Part shown: positions 24,236 through 35,907 of the stretch, in pieces
How positions within the stretch are numbered: the stretch's first letter is position 1
Layout of the letters: each line of letters opens with the position of its first letter
Notes under the pieces: model-generated
What the model saw: only the letters and a program-made list of their open reading frames with translations
The model's database searches: none
Told to the model about the DNA's origin: nothing
Assembly: GCA_947579665.1 (NCBI GenBank)
Contig: OX388350.1
Coordinates: forward strand, 39,465,393 to 39,529,392
Direction of reading: 5' to 3'
From: Sympetrum striolatum
Lineage: Eukaryota; Arthropoda; Insecta; Odonata; Libellulidae
Length of the DNA stretch: 64,000 nt
Position numbers and translations under genes: made by a program

Positions 24236-24373
24236 CAATCTGAAACTGAAGCTGTTCTTGACAAGAGTCGCCTCCTCCCGGATCACCCTTTGATGCCCAT
24301 GCAAACGCGCAGCGTAGGGCCTATACCTCAAGATGAGTCACCAGCAGCGAGAGAGCAGACGCGAGAGGTGACA
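24236..24373 (+). repeat. Truncated 5' LTR
   Basis: 138 bp, matching 26728-26865 with roughly ten differences and ending in CA. Nothing upstream of 24236 matches the sequence upstream of the 3' copy, so the 5' LTR has lost its U3 part. Confidence 0.75.
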
Positions 24374-25243
24374 AGTGGCGCCCAACGTGGGGCTAGGACG
24401 AACTCAGAGGAGTACCAGGACCGCATGGGCACAACCCCTGAGAGCATAGAGCAGCTGCGGACAGCACCCATGGAGTCCTGGCCGGCGCAGCCTCCAACGG
24501 CTGAAAATAGAACAAACACGGCTCTTCCGAGAGAGCCTCACCAAAACTCGGTGGCGCCCAACTTCTACCAGAATGAAACCCGCAGAAGCACCCGCGACCA
24601 CTCCAGCACCAAGGATTGCCCGGAGACAGGGGAACATCTCATCTCATGCAACAGCTGCTGCCAGTGGCACCATCATGCTTGCCTGGGATGGAGCGATACC
24701 CCACGCGAAGTCACGGGACTGACTTTTGTCTGTCCACCGTGCCAACAAAGTCCGACCATGCCTCAGGACTACCCCCGAAGACCGGACATGGCGTATCCCC
24801 TACCAGAGTTCCGCGGTCGGGACGGAGAGCACCCTGACCGTTTCCTGCGGGACCTAGCAGAGCAGAGGCTTTCCGAGCAGAGCGGATCCCTTGTACTTGG
24901 TGGGTACGGAAGGCAGAGCAGCAGCTTCAGGAAGGAGCGCGACAGTGGTGGGATCCCTACCGAGAATTTTCCCTTAAATGGGAGGAGTTCTCCCTATGGT
25001 TCCGGGCCTGCTACGATAACCCCGCTCTGCGTGCCAAGCTACAAGCAAACCTTTTTGGGTGCCTGCAAGCGGAGAGGGAGCCCGCAGAAATCTTCATTCT
25101 CCGGAAGGTATACTTATACCGGCGATTTTACCCCGATGGGAAGGAGGAACAGCTTGTTCCTACACTCATCGAGCAGCTGAACCCGGGGGTGAGACCTTTC
25201 CTCCGCGCACCTCACCCCATTTTCATTGAAGATCTCGTCCAAT
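24290..25243 (+). pseudogene. Gag-like relic with PHD-type zinc-binding segment
   Basis: A Pro/Arg-rich N-terminal frame from 24290 contains a Cys/His cluster of PHD type at about 24620-24760 (CNSC...HHHAC...CPPC; the first Cys pair is unclear). It is followed by PLPEFRGRDGEHPDRFL, typical of a Ty3 capsid start. The capsid frame then shifts near 24870 and continues in another frame to a stop near 25243. It is described only as a broken gene. The PHD-like cluster might suggest a host chromatin protein, but the flanking LTRs, PBS and protease argue for Gag. Confidence 0.65.
24376..24393 (+). other. Primer binding site
   Basis: TGGCGCCCAACGTGGGG starts two bases after the LTR end. TGG-starting sites complementary to a tRNA 3' end are standard for LTR retroelements. 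Confidence 0.7.
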
Positions 25244-25254
25244 GAGCCAACGCA

Positions 25255-26103
25255 GTGGAGCGAGACCAGATGGACGTAATTCCTAGCACACGCGGACCTC
25301 CACCTCCACCAAAGTGTCGTCTCTGCCCAGGATACCATTTCCATCGGAAATGTCCGGAGAACCGGCCGGGAAACTATCAGGCGAGGAAATGCCAGGACCT
25401 CACAGCTCCCGCCCCAACGAACTCCGAGGTCGTAAACACCACCAGCTACCAGCCTTCTGGGAAGCTCCTGCGGATTCGGGTGGAGGCATTTGGAGAGGAA
25501 CGCTCCGCGCTCGTGGACACCAGGGCCAACGTGAATCTGATCTCATCTCAATTGGTGCCTCCCAGCTTTCCGGTTGGAAAGGAGGAATGGGCGACACGCC
25601 TTAACACCCTAAAGCGGAATGAGGAGCTAAGTGTGCTTAGGTGTGTGGATGTCACCGTGAAAATCCACCGATTAGAAATGCTGGCCACTTTTGGGGTTAC
25701 CGAGGAGATGCAGGAAGACCTAATACAGGGGCACCCCTGGCTGGAGGAGGTGAACGCCGTAATCGACTACCAACTGCATACCATCTCGCTAGGGAAACGG
25801 GAGCGCATTACGCTAGCGTGGTCTCGAAGCATCGTCCCTCAAGCTCCACCGCCGGACCTCCCACATGGGTTACCATCAGGACAAGAAGAGGAGTCTCGGA
25901 CCTTTCTTCGGGAAAACCAGGAGGTTTTCCAACAAAATACGGTGTCCAGTAGAACTCAGTCGGTGTGCCACCACCCCGGCAGAAGGTCCACATCGACGAT
26001 CTCCGGCGGGCGCCCCACAACATGGACCCTCGGCAAACGGAGGAACCCAGAGAGGAAGGGACCAAGAACTGCAGACCCGGGCGATATGCGACGCGAGCCT
26101 TGA
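25255..26103 (+). pseudogene. Zinc knuckle and aspartic protease segment, relic
   Basis: This frame contains a knuckle-like CRLC...HFHRKCP cluster (about 25315-25355) and a retropepsin-like core, ALVDTRANVNLIS (about 25507-25545), in which the usual DTGA/DSGA reads DTRA, with GHPWL downstream. The altered active-site Gly and the missing pol make activity unlikely. A short stretch near 25965-26030 looks like a pol C-terminal tail in another frame. Confidence 0.65.
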
Positions 26104-26727
26104 CCCACTGGCAGCAAGAAGGACAGGAGTGAAGTGGTGTAGTGAAGTGTAAATAGAGACTAGATGTTTTGTGACAGAGTGTCAAAGACTACAAACTGTG
26201 AAGGAGATTTAGTTTTTGTGGTGTGCACTCCCCGATAGGTGAACTTAAAACTATTATTCAACGGGAAAAGTGGACTTGGACCTTTTATTTTTTGGTGTTG
26301 CTATGTTGAGTGTGTTGTATTCTATTGTTTCTGCCTATTCTATATTTTTACCATGTTGCCTTTTTTGTGTGAAATGACCCTGGGGCCACATATCAGCACG
26401 ACATTTCGGTCATCGACGAGGGGATGGACGGGGTAAAACCCGGAGTAACGGGACTTACTTCCGCCCCCACCGCAGGGACGCCACCCCTGATTAGCCCGTA
26501 GCCCTGATGGGGACCCTGAACTAGGGAAAATTAGTTCGGGGTAGGGAGGCGAACACGACGATCGAGTGAGAACTCCTCGTGCTTTGCTGTCCCTAGCAAA
26601 ACCCCCCACAGTCGCGGTCGGTCGAGCGAGAGCTCCGCCGCGATGAGTCCGGTTGTTAGAGCAAGACCTCCGCCTCCAGTCCAGATCCAGTTTGGGCAAC
26701 ATTGGTGGAAATAAAATAAATAAAAAC

Positions 26728-26865
26728 CAATCTGAAACTGAAGTTGTTCTTGACAAGAGTCGCCTCCTCCCGGATCACACTTTGATGCCCATGCGAACGC
26801 GCAGCGCTAGGCCTATACCTCAAGAGGAGTCACCAGCGGCGAGAGAGCAGACGCGAGAGGTGACA
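26728..26865 (+). repeat. 3' LTR, 3'-most part
   Basis: Direct repeat of 24236-24373. The full 3' LTR probably begins well upstream (somewhere between 26150 and 26600), but its TG start cannot be fixed without an intact 5' copy. Confidence 0.7.
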
Positions 26866-26879
26866 TGGTGTTAGATGGA

Positions 26880-27560
26880 AAAAATCACTTTGTTTAGTAT
26901 CTTTAAGTATTTTCATAACTACAGATGCATTTATTCGTGTAAAGATATCGTTTCTAAAACTTTTCCATGTCGGAGATTACAATTACTTTTACCATTTTTC
27001 GAGCGTTATATTTTCAGTTACTTGTGAAATTAAAATTTTAAATATCGTCATTAAACTTCTATGATACACCTAGAAGGCTTTTAAAGCAATCTAGAGTACA
27101 AAAAATCCTAGAAAAAAAAGATATCGAAGAAAGACCGGTGGGATGTGAAAACACTCCGCGCGAGCATTCACGTCACAAAATTGAGCGCGAGTCATCGCAG
27201 ATTAAATTGCATTAATCTGGATTAATTTTTCAATTTAATTGTTGTAAAATGTCTGCTTACAATGAATACGTTGATTACTACAAAGATGTTTCATCTATAA
27301 CGTATACGAGTCAAATTTTCGTTTTATTGTACAATTTGTTTATGTATTATTATTGAATAGCTCAAAAAAATTTTTAAAGTCATAATATCAACATAAAATT
27401 TAGATATCATATCCAAAAAGATCTATAACTGATAACAGATAAAAATAATCAAGAATGTTTTCAAAGATAACCGTGATAAATGAAAAAGTCCAGTGGGGTG
27501 TAAAAACACCCCCCGCAAGTAACCTCGTAAAAAAATAGGGCGCAATTAACGGCCCTTGAA
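26880..27560. other. AT-rich piggyBac right arm with repeated subterminal motif
   Basis: No coding. Two related GC-richer blocks occur in the same orientation: 27136-27200 (GGTGGGATGTGAAAACACTC...) and 27490-27558 (AGTGGGGTGTAAAAACACCC...). The second is the inverted counterpart of the left terminal region at 21840-21880. Confidence 0.5.
27488..27540. repeat. piggyBac-like right terminal region
   Basis: Inverted match to 21840-21875 (the complement contains GGTTACTTGCGGGG and GTGTTTTTACACCCC). TTAA lies a few bases outside at 27546-27549, and another TTAA with ACGGG follows at 27575-27582, so the exact right end is uncertain. Confidence 0.45.
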
Positions 27561-28179
27561 GAGAGGGACACCCCTTAACGGGTTGAAAGAGAATGGATAT
27601 TAATCAATTAATTAATTAATCAACTCAATTAATAAAGAATGGGAACAATTGCTTGAACAATCACCAGGATATGGACTTAGAAAAAAATAGTTTTTAAAGC
27701 TCGTTTCACATGGCTCCACATTCTAATCTTAGCATTAAAAGTTTAAATTTTAATTTAAAACAATAAAAATACTTGAAAAATTACTGGATTCTACATAAAA
27801 AAATGATAATTAATTATGACATAAATCTCATCTACAACCTGATAACCAAGTTAAAACGGGTCTGAATTGCTGTAGAACTGAAATAACTCTGGGCGAAATC
27901 TTCCTGGTCAAAATCACCGGCAACAATTTATAGTCAGACTAAACCTTCATCAATATGAAATCACGACAATCAACAAGTGGTGTAGGTGCATCAACAAATT
28001 GTTGATGATAGAAGAATTCATTAAACCTACCAAAAGATACATTTGCTTATTTCTTCATCACACAATCAAGAGTGGAAATTTTTCATCACATGCAAAATCC
28101 ACTACATTGAAACCACAATAATTCTCCATTGGAGAATTTATCAAAACTTCCGAATTATCAGCTTCCTCTTTTGACCTAC

Positions 28180-28389
28180 CATTGGGTTAAGGCAGTATTT
28201 ACAGAGAGGTAACTTAGCCCGACTTCCTCCCCCGGAGCCCTTGGCTTTCTTCTGTCTCTGACGAAACTTCCTCTTAGAAGGCACACCAAACCCCCTTCCC
28301 TCACCATTGTCTTCAACATCTGGTGGATGTGGTCTTTTCATGGGCAAAATTATTTCTCCGTTATTTTTTTCTGTATCCATTGTGGTGCA
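28180..28389 (-). CDS. DUS1L alternative penultimate exon A2
   Basis: A 210-nt duplicate of exon A1 (30430-30221) with the same acceptor, the same GTAGGT donor and phase 0 at both ends. It encodes a basic linker ([11 protein letters not shown]...[12 protein letters not shown]) and the first Cys pair of the C-terminal zinc module (CKYCLNPM). About 8 of 70 residues differ from A1; there are no stops or indels. It would be followed by B2. Confidence 0.6.
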
Positions 28390-28778
28390 CTATTTCAAAA
28401 AATTAGGTAGGAATTGTGAGACAACTGTTTTACATTACGTACTTTATCAAAAAAACAAGTCGGGTCCAACGAACATACACATTGTGTCTAGGATAGAGTG
28501 ATTAAATAGTATGAATATATTCTCTGGGAATCTATGGTTTATGGAACTAAAGTTTTGTTAGTTTGAGTTGGAATTTCATTTATTTGATCTAAAAACACAA
28601 TTTTTAGCAAGCTTTAAATTTATTAACTATGATTCTTCGCTGTAGTAAATTATGAAATGTTATTATGGAAATTATAAAGAATAGGGGTATAATAAATCTC
28701 AAGCATTCTTAATTTTAGATTTAAAATCTTCTACATAGTAATTTTCTTTTTTCTACACAAAGAAAATGGTGAGCGACC

Positions 28779-30818
28779 TAAACAAAAATCAATACAAAAC
28801 AGATTTACAACACAACAGGAAATCAAGCCAAGAAATCCTGAACCAAGAGATACAAGTTCACATAATAAGAGTTAAACAACGAAAAATCTGATCAAGCAAA
28901 ATATCTTTAATGGTCAAGTTATGTAGATAACTTTTTCACTTATCATGTCAAAAAAGGAACACAGAAAATTTTAGAAATAAAATAGACTGGTAACTAACTT
29001 AAAACATTTCAATAAATAGTAAGAATAATGTACTGTATTCAGTTTTAATATCAAATCATTATTAAGTAATAGAAAATTCAAAGTGTTAATTCATCAAAAT
29101 AAGAATGGAGGTTTTGATACTTAGAAAAACAATTCATGTAAAATTCATACACGTCAATCAACATCGATATTTCCCATAAAGCAAGGCCAAATTTAATCTT
29201 TAGGTTAAAAAATTGATTTTCAAAGGGTCAAAGTTAATTATGTATTTACACATTTATACATAAATATCATCTATTAAAAGACAATCATCAACTGTTTTTG
29301 GACATTACTTCAGTTTGGCGTGACTCATCAATTGCATTAACCGTGGAACCAATTTCACTCATTCCTTCATCAGCAATGCTTAAACTGCTTTTCTTAATGT
29401 CATCTTTATCAGGAGTAAGGCACTCCTCTCTTAAAGAGGCAACGTTTACATCTTTCAGAAGCCCATCTTTACTTTTCAACTTCTTTAAATCTCTGATCTT
29501 CTTTGACTTAACCATAAACCTGTGAGCTTCACAGTCCAAAGTTTCTTCATTGCACTTTATTTTGCAGCAAGAGCGGCAGCTTTTAAAGGCACATTTCAAA
29601 CCCTGAAATATAATAAAGGTCATCACAATTGGATACATAGACGACTAGCAAAACTGTTTTTTCTGTAATTTTGGGTCTCTTGTTTCTATATTTGTAACAC
29701 ATTACCATTTATTTTCATTACGTACAAAGAAAGAGTGTTTTTAAGGCTTGCTGTAAATGGTTCCTTGTACTAATCTTAGCATTAAAAGTATTCATTATAT
29801 TTTAAAACAATAAAAAATCATGAAAAATTACTGAATTCTACATAAAAATGACAATTAATTCTGACATAAATATCATCTTCAACCTGATAACCAAGTTGAA
29901 ACGGGTCTGAATTGCTGTAGAACTAAAGTCACCCTGGATGAAATCTTCCTGGTCAAAATCACCGGCAACAATTTATAGTCAGACTAAACCTTCATCAATA
30001 TGAAATCACTACAATCAACAAGTGGTGTAGGTGCATCAACAAATTGTGGATTATAGAAGAATTCATTAAACCTACCAAAATATACATTTGCTTATTTCTT
30101 CATCAAACAATCAAGTGGAAATGTTTAATCACATGCAAAATCCTCTACATTAAAACCACAATAATCCTCTATTAGAGAATCTCAAAACTTCCAAATTTTC
30201 AGCTTCCTCTTTTGACCTACCATTGGGTTAAGGCAGTATTTACAGCGAGGTAACATAGCCCGACTTCCTCCCCCGGAGCCCTTGCCTTTCTTCTGCATCT
30301 GACGAAGCTTCCTCTTAGAAAGCACACCAAACCCTCTTCCCTCACCTTTGTCTTCAACATCTGGTGGATGTGGTCTTTTCATGGGCAAGACTATTTCTCC
30401 GTTATTTTTTTCTGTATCCATTGTGGTGCACTATTTCAAAAAAATCCAGTAGGAATAGGGAGACAACAGTTTTACATTAAGTACTTTATCAAAAAACAAG
30501 TCAGGTCCAATGAACATACACAGTGTGTCTAAGATAGAGTGATTAAATAGTATGAGTATCTTCTCTAAGAGTCAATGATTTATGGAACAACAATGCTGTT
30601 AGTTTTAGCTGGGATTTTACTTATTTGATCTTAAAACAAATTTTTTTGCAAGCTTTGAATTCATTAACTATGATTCTTTGCTGTAGCAAATTATGAAATA
30701 TTATTATGGAAATTGTAAACAATACAGGCACAATAAACCTCACGCTTTCTTAATTTTAAAATTAAAATCTTCTACATATTGACCATATTAACTTCCATTT
30801 TTCTAAACAAAGAAAATG
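28779..30818. repeat. Tandem duplication unit 1 of DUS1L 3' end
   Basis: A 2.04-kb unit carrying exons A1 and B1, their intron and the flanking 3' sequence, in direct orientation next to unit 2. The junction reads GAAAATGGTGAGC followed by ACCTAAACAAA. Confidence 0.85.
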
Positions 30819-33800
30819 GTGAGCAACTTTTATAGATCAGCATTAGATTCAATCCTTGGACTACAGAATTTTTATTAATATGAATTGGTAAATAATCATT
30901 CTACATACATTATTCATTTGAGATTCTGGTGTTGAGGACTCCATCCCTGAAGGAACAGTATTTTTCCTGCTTTCCAAGCGTTGAGATTGTTCATCTAGGG
31001 TTGGTCGAATATAAGGCTGACAAAGCCAGGGAGGGTACCACTTCCATGGACTGCTTCTAGATTCGATATCTACACAATGATGGATCAAAACAGAAATTAT
31101 ACATTTTTCAAACTAATTGGTAATCTTTAAAAGAATTTTGAGCCATTTATTGTTATCTTACACAGGAATTGATCCAAAGCAAATTTTTACAAAGTCTTTT
31201 TTACCTGAATCTCTATTGGAGATATGAGTATTTACAAATAGATATCATTGATGAAGAGTAAAAAATATTTTTCTCTTTAAATAAATAATTCTTTGTACAC
31301 TATGCATGACTTATAATAAATCATTATCAGAGAATGTGAGTTTTTTAGTGTTTATTAATAGCTATATTTGTTTTCCAAAAATCACTATAGACCAATAAAA
31401 ATAATTACTTTATTATTATAGCTAGCTATTAATAAACACTAAAATAACTGTATTTAATAAATCCAAGATAACTAAACATCCAAAAAATGAAACTGCTCTA
31501 CCTTGATTCACTATTTTTTCAGTGCTTTCATCGGAATCTTCCCACTTCTTCTGACCTATGTGGTAAGGCAAGAAACGGTCTCTTAAACTGGATACTACAG
31601 CTTTGAATTCATTTAACGTCGAACTTTTTGCCAAGTCAGTTCGTAGATCATAATTCATAGGTAGGCAAAGACTAAAACAAAAAAACAAACATAAAAATAC
31701 AATTTTAACATTCAACCCACAAAACATTAAGATGAAAATTCTAGATGAGGAAAACTTGAAATTTCTTGAAAGTAATTTAGTTCAAATAGAAAAATTGCAT
31801 TACTGGGACAAACATCCTAAAAATATTTAAAGATATTATGAACAACATACCCAATTTAATCACAATAATAATACTGTATGATCAAAACATACAGCTGATT
31901 ACTAACTAAGATCTCATATATAATAAGCTTCATTCATTGGATAATAATAAATATCATAGTGTGATTGATAAGTTAAAAATTTGGGCCTTAAGAAATACTA
32001 CGAACAACATAAAAACAAGAGCTATTAATGATGCTAAATAGTTTACAATTTGTTACGGTAATAACGTATTACTAGATATGATATCAACGAGTCTTCCAAT
32101 GGGTTTTTATTATGGTAATATACCCATTTAATTATCAGTATGTGACCAGGATAAGGGTCTTTCCAATATTTTCATGCAGAACAAAAAAAATTATCATATC
32201 CATATTGGAAACAATTTCAATGATTTGAAAGGAAATGTAGACAAATTTAAATTAACGAACAAAGTGTTTACTAATAAACTACAAGCTTCGAATTTTATTA
32301 ACACCACCTCTGCTAAATCAAACAAAAATTGATTATATTCAGAGAGAGCATTACTAATTTTTAAAGAGAGACATATTTTAAGATTCAAACATCCTTAATT
32401 ATGAAAGTTACATAAATACTTCGGTAACTCACCAATGATGGAGTAACTTGAAGAGATGACCTCGGATGTAAGAAAATGGACAAGGATACTTAGATGCAAG
32501 TTCCAAGTATTCTAACCCAGGTTCCCAAACAGGAGGTGGTGGTCCAATTTTCCAATCCTTAGGCCAAGGAACTTTTCCATCGCCTTCCATATTACATTCG
32601 TTTTTCATATTCTTCAAAGCTTCCTGATACCTTGAAACATCCCTCCTATAAAATGTCAACTCTAAATGAACATGATAATCTTTATACTGTATTCAGTGAA
32701 AATATTAGTGTAGTTGTGTTGGTAAAAACAAATTTAATGGTATAAATTTTGATTAAGGAATCAATTTTCTCATTAACTTATAAACTAGAATAACTTTACA
32801 GTTCAATGATAATAAAAGAGAATCACCTATCAAGGCTAAAGATATCAGAAGTAATTTTCCTTCTGATTGAAATATAACCAATATGAAGTAAGAAAGAAAA
32901 TAGCTGAAAAACATTCCTTAAAAATAAGAAAAAAGCAATGAGATTTTTATAATAGTTTTTACGGTTGTTTTGCAATTACATTTGAAATAGAGTATGTAAT
33001 AATGAGTATGTAAAGTAATAATAATTAAATTTTAAAATGGTGATAAAAATTAAACACAAAGTTAAACTAATGGTATGAAGGAGGAATGATAAATATAGAC
33101 ATAGTTAATTCATTTAATATTAATCTAGGTTTGAGAATTACTTCTTGATATGAATAAATGTTCTATACAGCAACAGATAATTTTCTTAAGGTAAACAAAA
33201 TTATTTTCAGACAGCAACAAAATTACCTTAAAACCCTTAATTTGGAAATCAAATACACTAAACATCATAAGAAGCGAGTAATCCTTCTTGATCTAAAGAA
33301 ATATACTTATTACAGTTATTTTCCTTATTTTGGTAATACTCTAAATATATGAGAACAAACAGACATTTAAAAGGAAAGTAAATATGAAAAGTTAACTGCT
33401 TGACAAATTTCTTTCACCTTTTTGTTTCACCCGAATAAGATTCGTCAGTTATGTCTGTAGGAATCTTGACATCTGCAATAGCTGAGGTATGAAAAACGGC
33501 TGGGTTATGAAGACTACCTTCTGCGGTCATTACTGCATGGCAGTCAGTCTGCTGAAAACACATGTACACATCCTCTATACACTCCACATTTCCGTTAGCT
33601 ATGACCGGAATATTTACACTGGATCTAAAAAACAGAAAGTAAAAGGTTAACGAAAAATAATATTGATCATCCTTTTAATGAATAAATTATTTATATAAAA
33701 ATATATTACAGAAAACAACATAATTAAACTTCCTACACAAGTTTATCCAATTTTACAGCCAAATAACAATTATAACATCAGTTATGCAAAGAATACCATG

Positions 33801-35907
33801 GTCTTTCAAACAGCAGAGGGGTAGTGAAAGTGAGAAATCAAAAGAAGTACTTTTATGGATCATATTTGACAAGCATAATACCTTAGATTACTGCAATGAT
33901 ATCAAGCAAGAAATTTAAAGTAAAAACGAGTTTCAAAAGGAACTCATGTTATTTTACAAGAAATCAAATACAACAGAAATGAGTCTTATCAATGTACCAG
34001 CTATAAATGATTTGACCAATTATCAAAGCAATAAATAACAGAGTACCAGATAATGAACAATCGCTATTACACAATTAAATATTATGCTGAATGCTCGTGG
34101 AATAATCACTTATAAGATAGTAAAACAATAATAATCTATACAGGTCCATAGTGTTAGTGGAAAACAAATATAGGACAATTCATCAAGATTAAATACCATC
34201 AGTCAATAAAATCATTAACATAGTAAATACATTTAAATAGATTCAGTAGAAGATATTGTTTACATAATAAAAATATTTTAATACGTGTAATTGATTAAAT
34301 CCTTCATACAATTAAAGCAATCACTTACCAAAAGGTTAAAATCAGTTTTCTTGAAGTTATTTGCAGTTGCAAGTGAATTTATATTATGTGGCATTTAATT
34401 GTAGCATTTAACAGCCATGTCGTTTAGACCCTGATATTTACTTTTTAATCTGTTGAGGTGCATGTGAAGCCCAAGTTAATTCTGTGTTCTGTATTTATAG
34501 AGAATGATATTGCTATTAAATATTTCCAAAATTTTGCTTAACAAAAAACTAAATGACATATGTAAAGACAGGAAAATGGTAGAATTTTGTATTGCTGAAA
34601 GAGAGGCTTACAGTGCTCCTTAGGTCTTGTGTTGGAAATATAACGGATAATTCTCTTTCGTAATAGGTATATATTATGAGCATAAGTACAGGAGCCCTCA
34701 AACATAACCCCAGAATTAAGTCAACATCAGTTTCTGTTGATAATTTTCTTGAAATGAAACAAATGGTACTCAGTTTTTTACATAATTTGTCAATGTGGGT
34801 GTACCAGTTCAATTGAACGTCAATATTGAGCCCAAGAAATTTAGAATCCTCAACTTTTTGGATTGAGTGAGAATCGATTTTTAGAAGATTTTATGGTTGA
34901 GTTATATGGACTTTACAACAACTGTGAAACAATAGCTCAAAGATGGATACGTGGGATAACACATAATCCTTACCTAACAGCTTTAATATACTCCCAGTTA
35001 GCTTTCCCTGTGGCAGGTCCTTTCTGCTCCCTGGTGCGCCCATGTACTGTAATCGCATAGGCACCAGCAGCCTCTATCATTTTCGCATACTCGACAGTTC
35101 GTTCAATATCCTCAAATACACGAACTTTACAAGTAACAGGCACAGTCAGCGCCTTAGTTGCCACTGAAACTATAAAACAAAAAATTCTTTGTTACAACTC
35201 TATGGGTCCTAAATTTCAAAGCCATTGGATGATTTTATAATTGAGATACCATTCCTTACCCATTTTAGCAATTAACTCCCAATCATCCTGAAGAAAAGCT
35301 CCATATTTACCTCTTCTAGCAATCGCTTGAGGACAGCCTAGATTTATGTCTATTGCATTGCATTTATGTTGGACAAGAAGCCCTGCTTCTACCAGTTGAT
35401 CAGGATCGTTCGCGCAAAACTGAAATCACAATGTCAACCAGGAATGAAGAAATTTTGGACAAGGTAACAAAAATAATTTTGACTTAATGACAAAACATTG
35501 ATGTGATTTTCATTACATAGACCCTTAATCTGTTTATCCAAAATACATATAGAGCAGAAGATTGATACCTGCACGACAAACGGTTTATCTTCTTCACACG
35601 TTTGCATAGCTCGTTCTCGATAAATAGGATCTTTAGCAAAAAGACTTGCATGAAACATGGGGGAATAAGTTAATTCAGCACCATGATTACGAGCTAACAA
35701 TCTCCATGCTAATTCGCTGGCATCCACCATTGGAGCAAGAACGAATCGAGGAGATTTTAACTTCGACGTCCACCACTCCATAGGAGATAAACTATGCAAG
35801 TTGTCTGAAGTTATATCGGAGAGCTCGTTTGAATTGACAGAATCATCATCAGAATTTCTGCCTATTTCCGAGAGGAGCTCAGAATCTGCTTGGTTTTGTA
35901 CTATCAT
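29288..35907 (-). CDS. tRNA-dihydrouridine(16/17) synthase, DUS1L type
   Basis: Nine minus-strand exons: 35907-35569, 35419-35260, 35163-34974, 33624-33418, 32645-32433, 31671-31502, 31069-30909, 30430-30221 (A1) and 29602-29288 (B1). All are GT-AG and all phases agree, giving 1,965 nt or 654 aa, longer than the roughly 473-aa human protein because of extended linkers and tail. It reduces uridine to dihydrouridine in the tRNA D-loop using FMN and NADPH. Motifs: [15 protein letters not shown] (FMN barrel start, about residue 56), [27 protein letters not shown] with the catalytic Cys at about 142, [42 protein letters not shown], then the helical domain [12 protein letters not shown] and [11 protein letters not shown]. 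The C-terminal Cys cluster, [21 protein letters not shown]...CEAH, is split across A and B. A second A/B pair lies downstream (28389-28180, 21341-21027). Introns hold a LINE relic and a 21-bp-arm palindrome, otherwise nothing recognised. Confidence 0.95.
31343..31444. repeat. Perfect 21-bp inverted repeat, MITE-like
   Basis: The 21-bp arms at 31343-31363 (TTTTAGTGTTTATTAATAGC...) and 31424-31444 are exact reverse complements around a 60-bp spacer, in the intron between the sixth and seventh DUS1L exons. They are short and perfect, so probably young. Confidence 0.7.
34549..34860 (-). pseudogene. LINE reverse-transcriptase relic (Jockey/CR1-like C-terminus)
   Basis: The minus-strand frame reads KFLGLNID...[15 protein letters not shown]...FISRKLS, the post-RT segment typical of Jockey/CR1/I-type LINEs. 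It is short and isolated in the third intron of DUS1L; the rest of the element is not recognisable. Confidence 0.65.

Larger units (their letters stand above)
24236..26865 (+). mobile_element. Internally deleted Ty3-type LTR retrotransposon relic
   Basis: A 138-bp direct repeat (24236-24373 and 26728-26865, both ending GAGAGGTGACA) marks a truncated 5' LTR and the end of the 3' LTR. The 5' copy is followed two bases later by a primer-binding-site-like TGGCGCCCAACGTGGGG. Between them lie gag and protease segments, then a short piece resembling a pol C-terminal tail; reverse transcriptase, RNase H and the integrase core are missing. AATAAA motifs precede the 3' repeat (26711-26724). The body is distinctly GC-rich against its AT-rich surroundings, which suggests a younger insertion than the host piggyBac. 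Confidence 0.75.
21465..27680. mobile_element. 6.2-kb nest of mobile DNA in DUS1L intron
   Basis: This block is absent from the matching intron of duplication unit 1 (29603-30220). It contains, nested or adjacent: piggyBac-like ends near 21838 and 27540, a broken piggyBac transposase, an inverted SINE composite within the transposase, and a gag-protease LTR relic. Breakpoints are placed to within about 15 bp by comparison with unit 1. The first 360 bp (21480-21836) are unassigned. Confidence 0.75.
20520..28778. repeat. Tandem duplication unit 2 of DUS1L 3' end (interrupted)
   Basis: Together, 20520-about 21465 and about 27680-28778 align with 28779-30818. Shared landmarks include the CAAAACAGATTTACAACACAA block (20540 / 28798), terminal exon B, the intron, terminal exon A and the upstream intron up to the AAAGAAAATGGTGAGC junction. 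Without the 6.2-kb insertion the unit is about 2.04 kb, the same as unit 1. Introns show many substitutions and small indels between the two copies; exons show substitutions only. Confidence 0.85.

Noticed and set aside
24616..24837. Host PHD-finger protein
   Set aside because: The Cys/His cluster sits between an LTR and PBS on one side and capsid and protease segments on the other, so it belongs to the LTR element.
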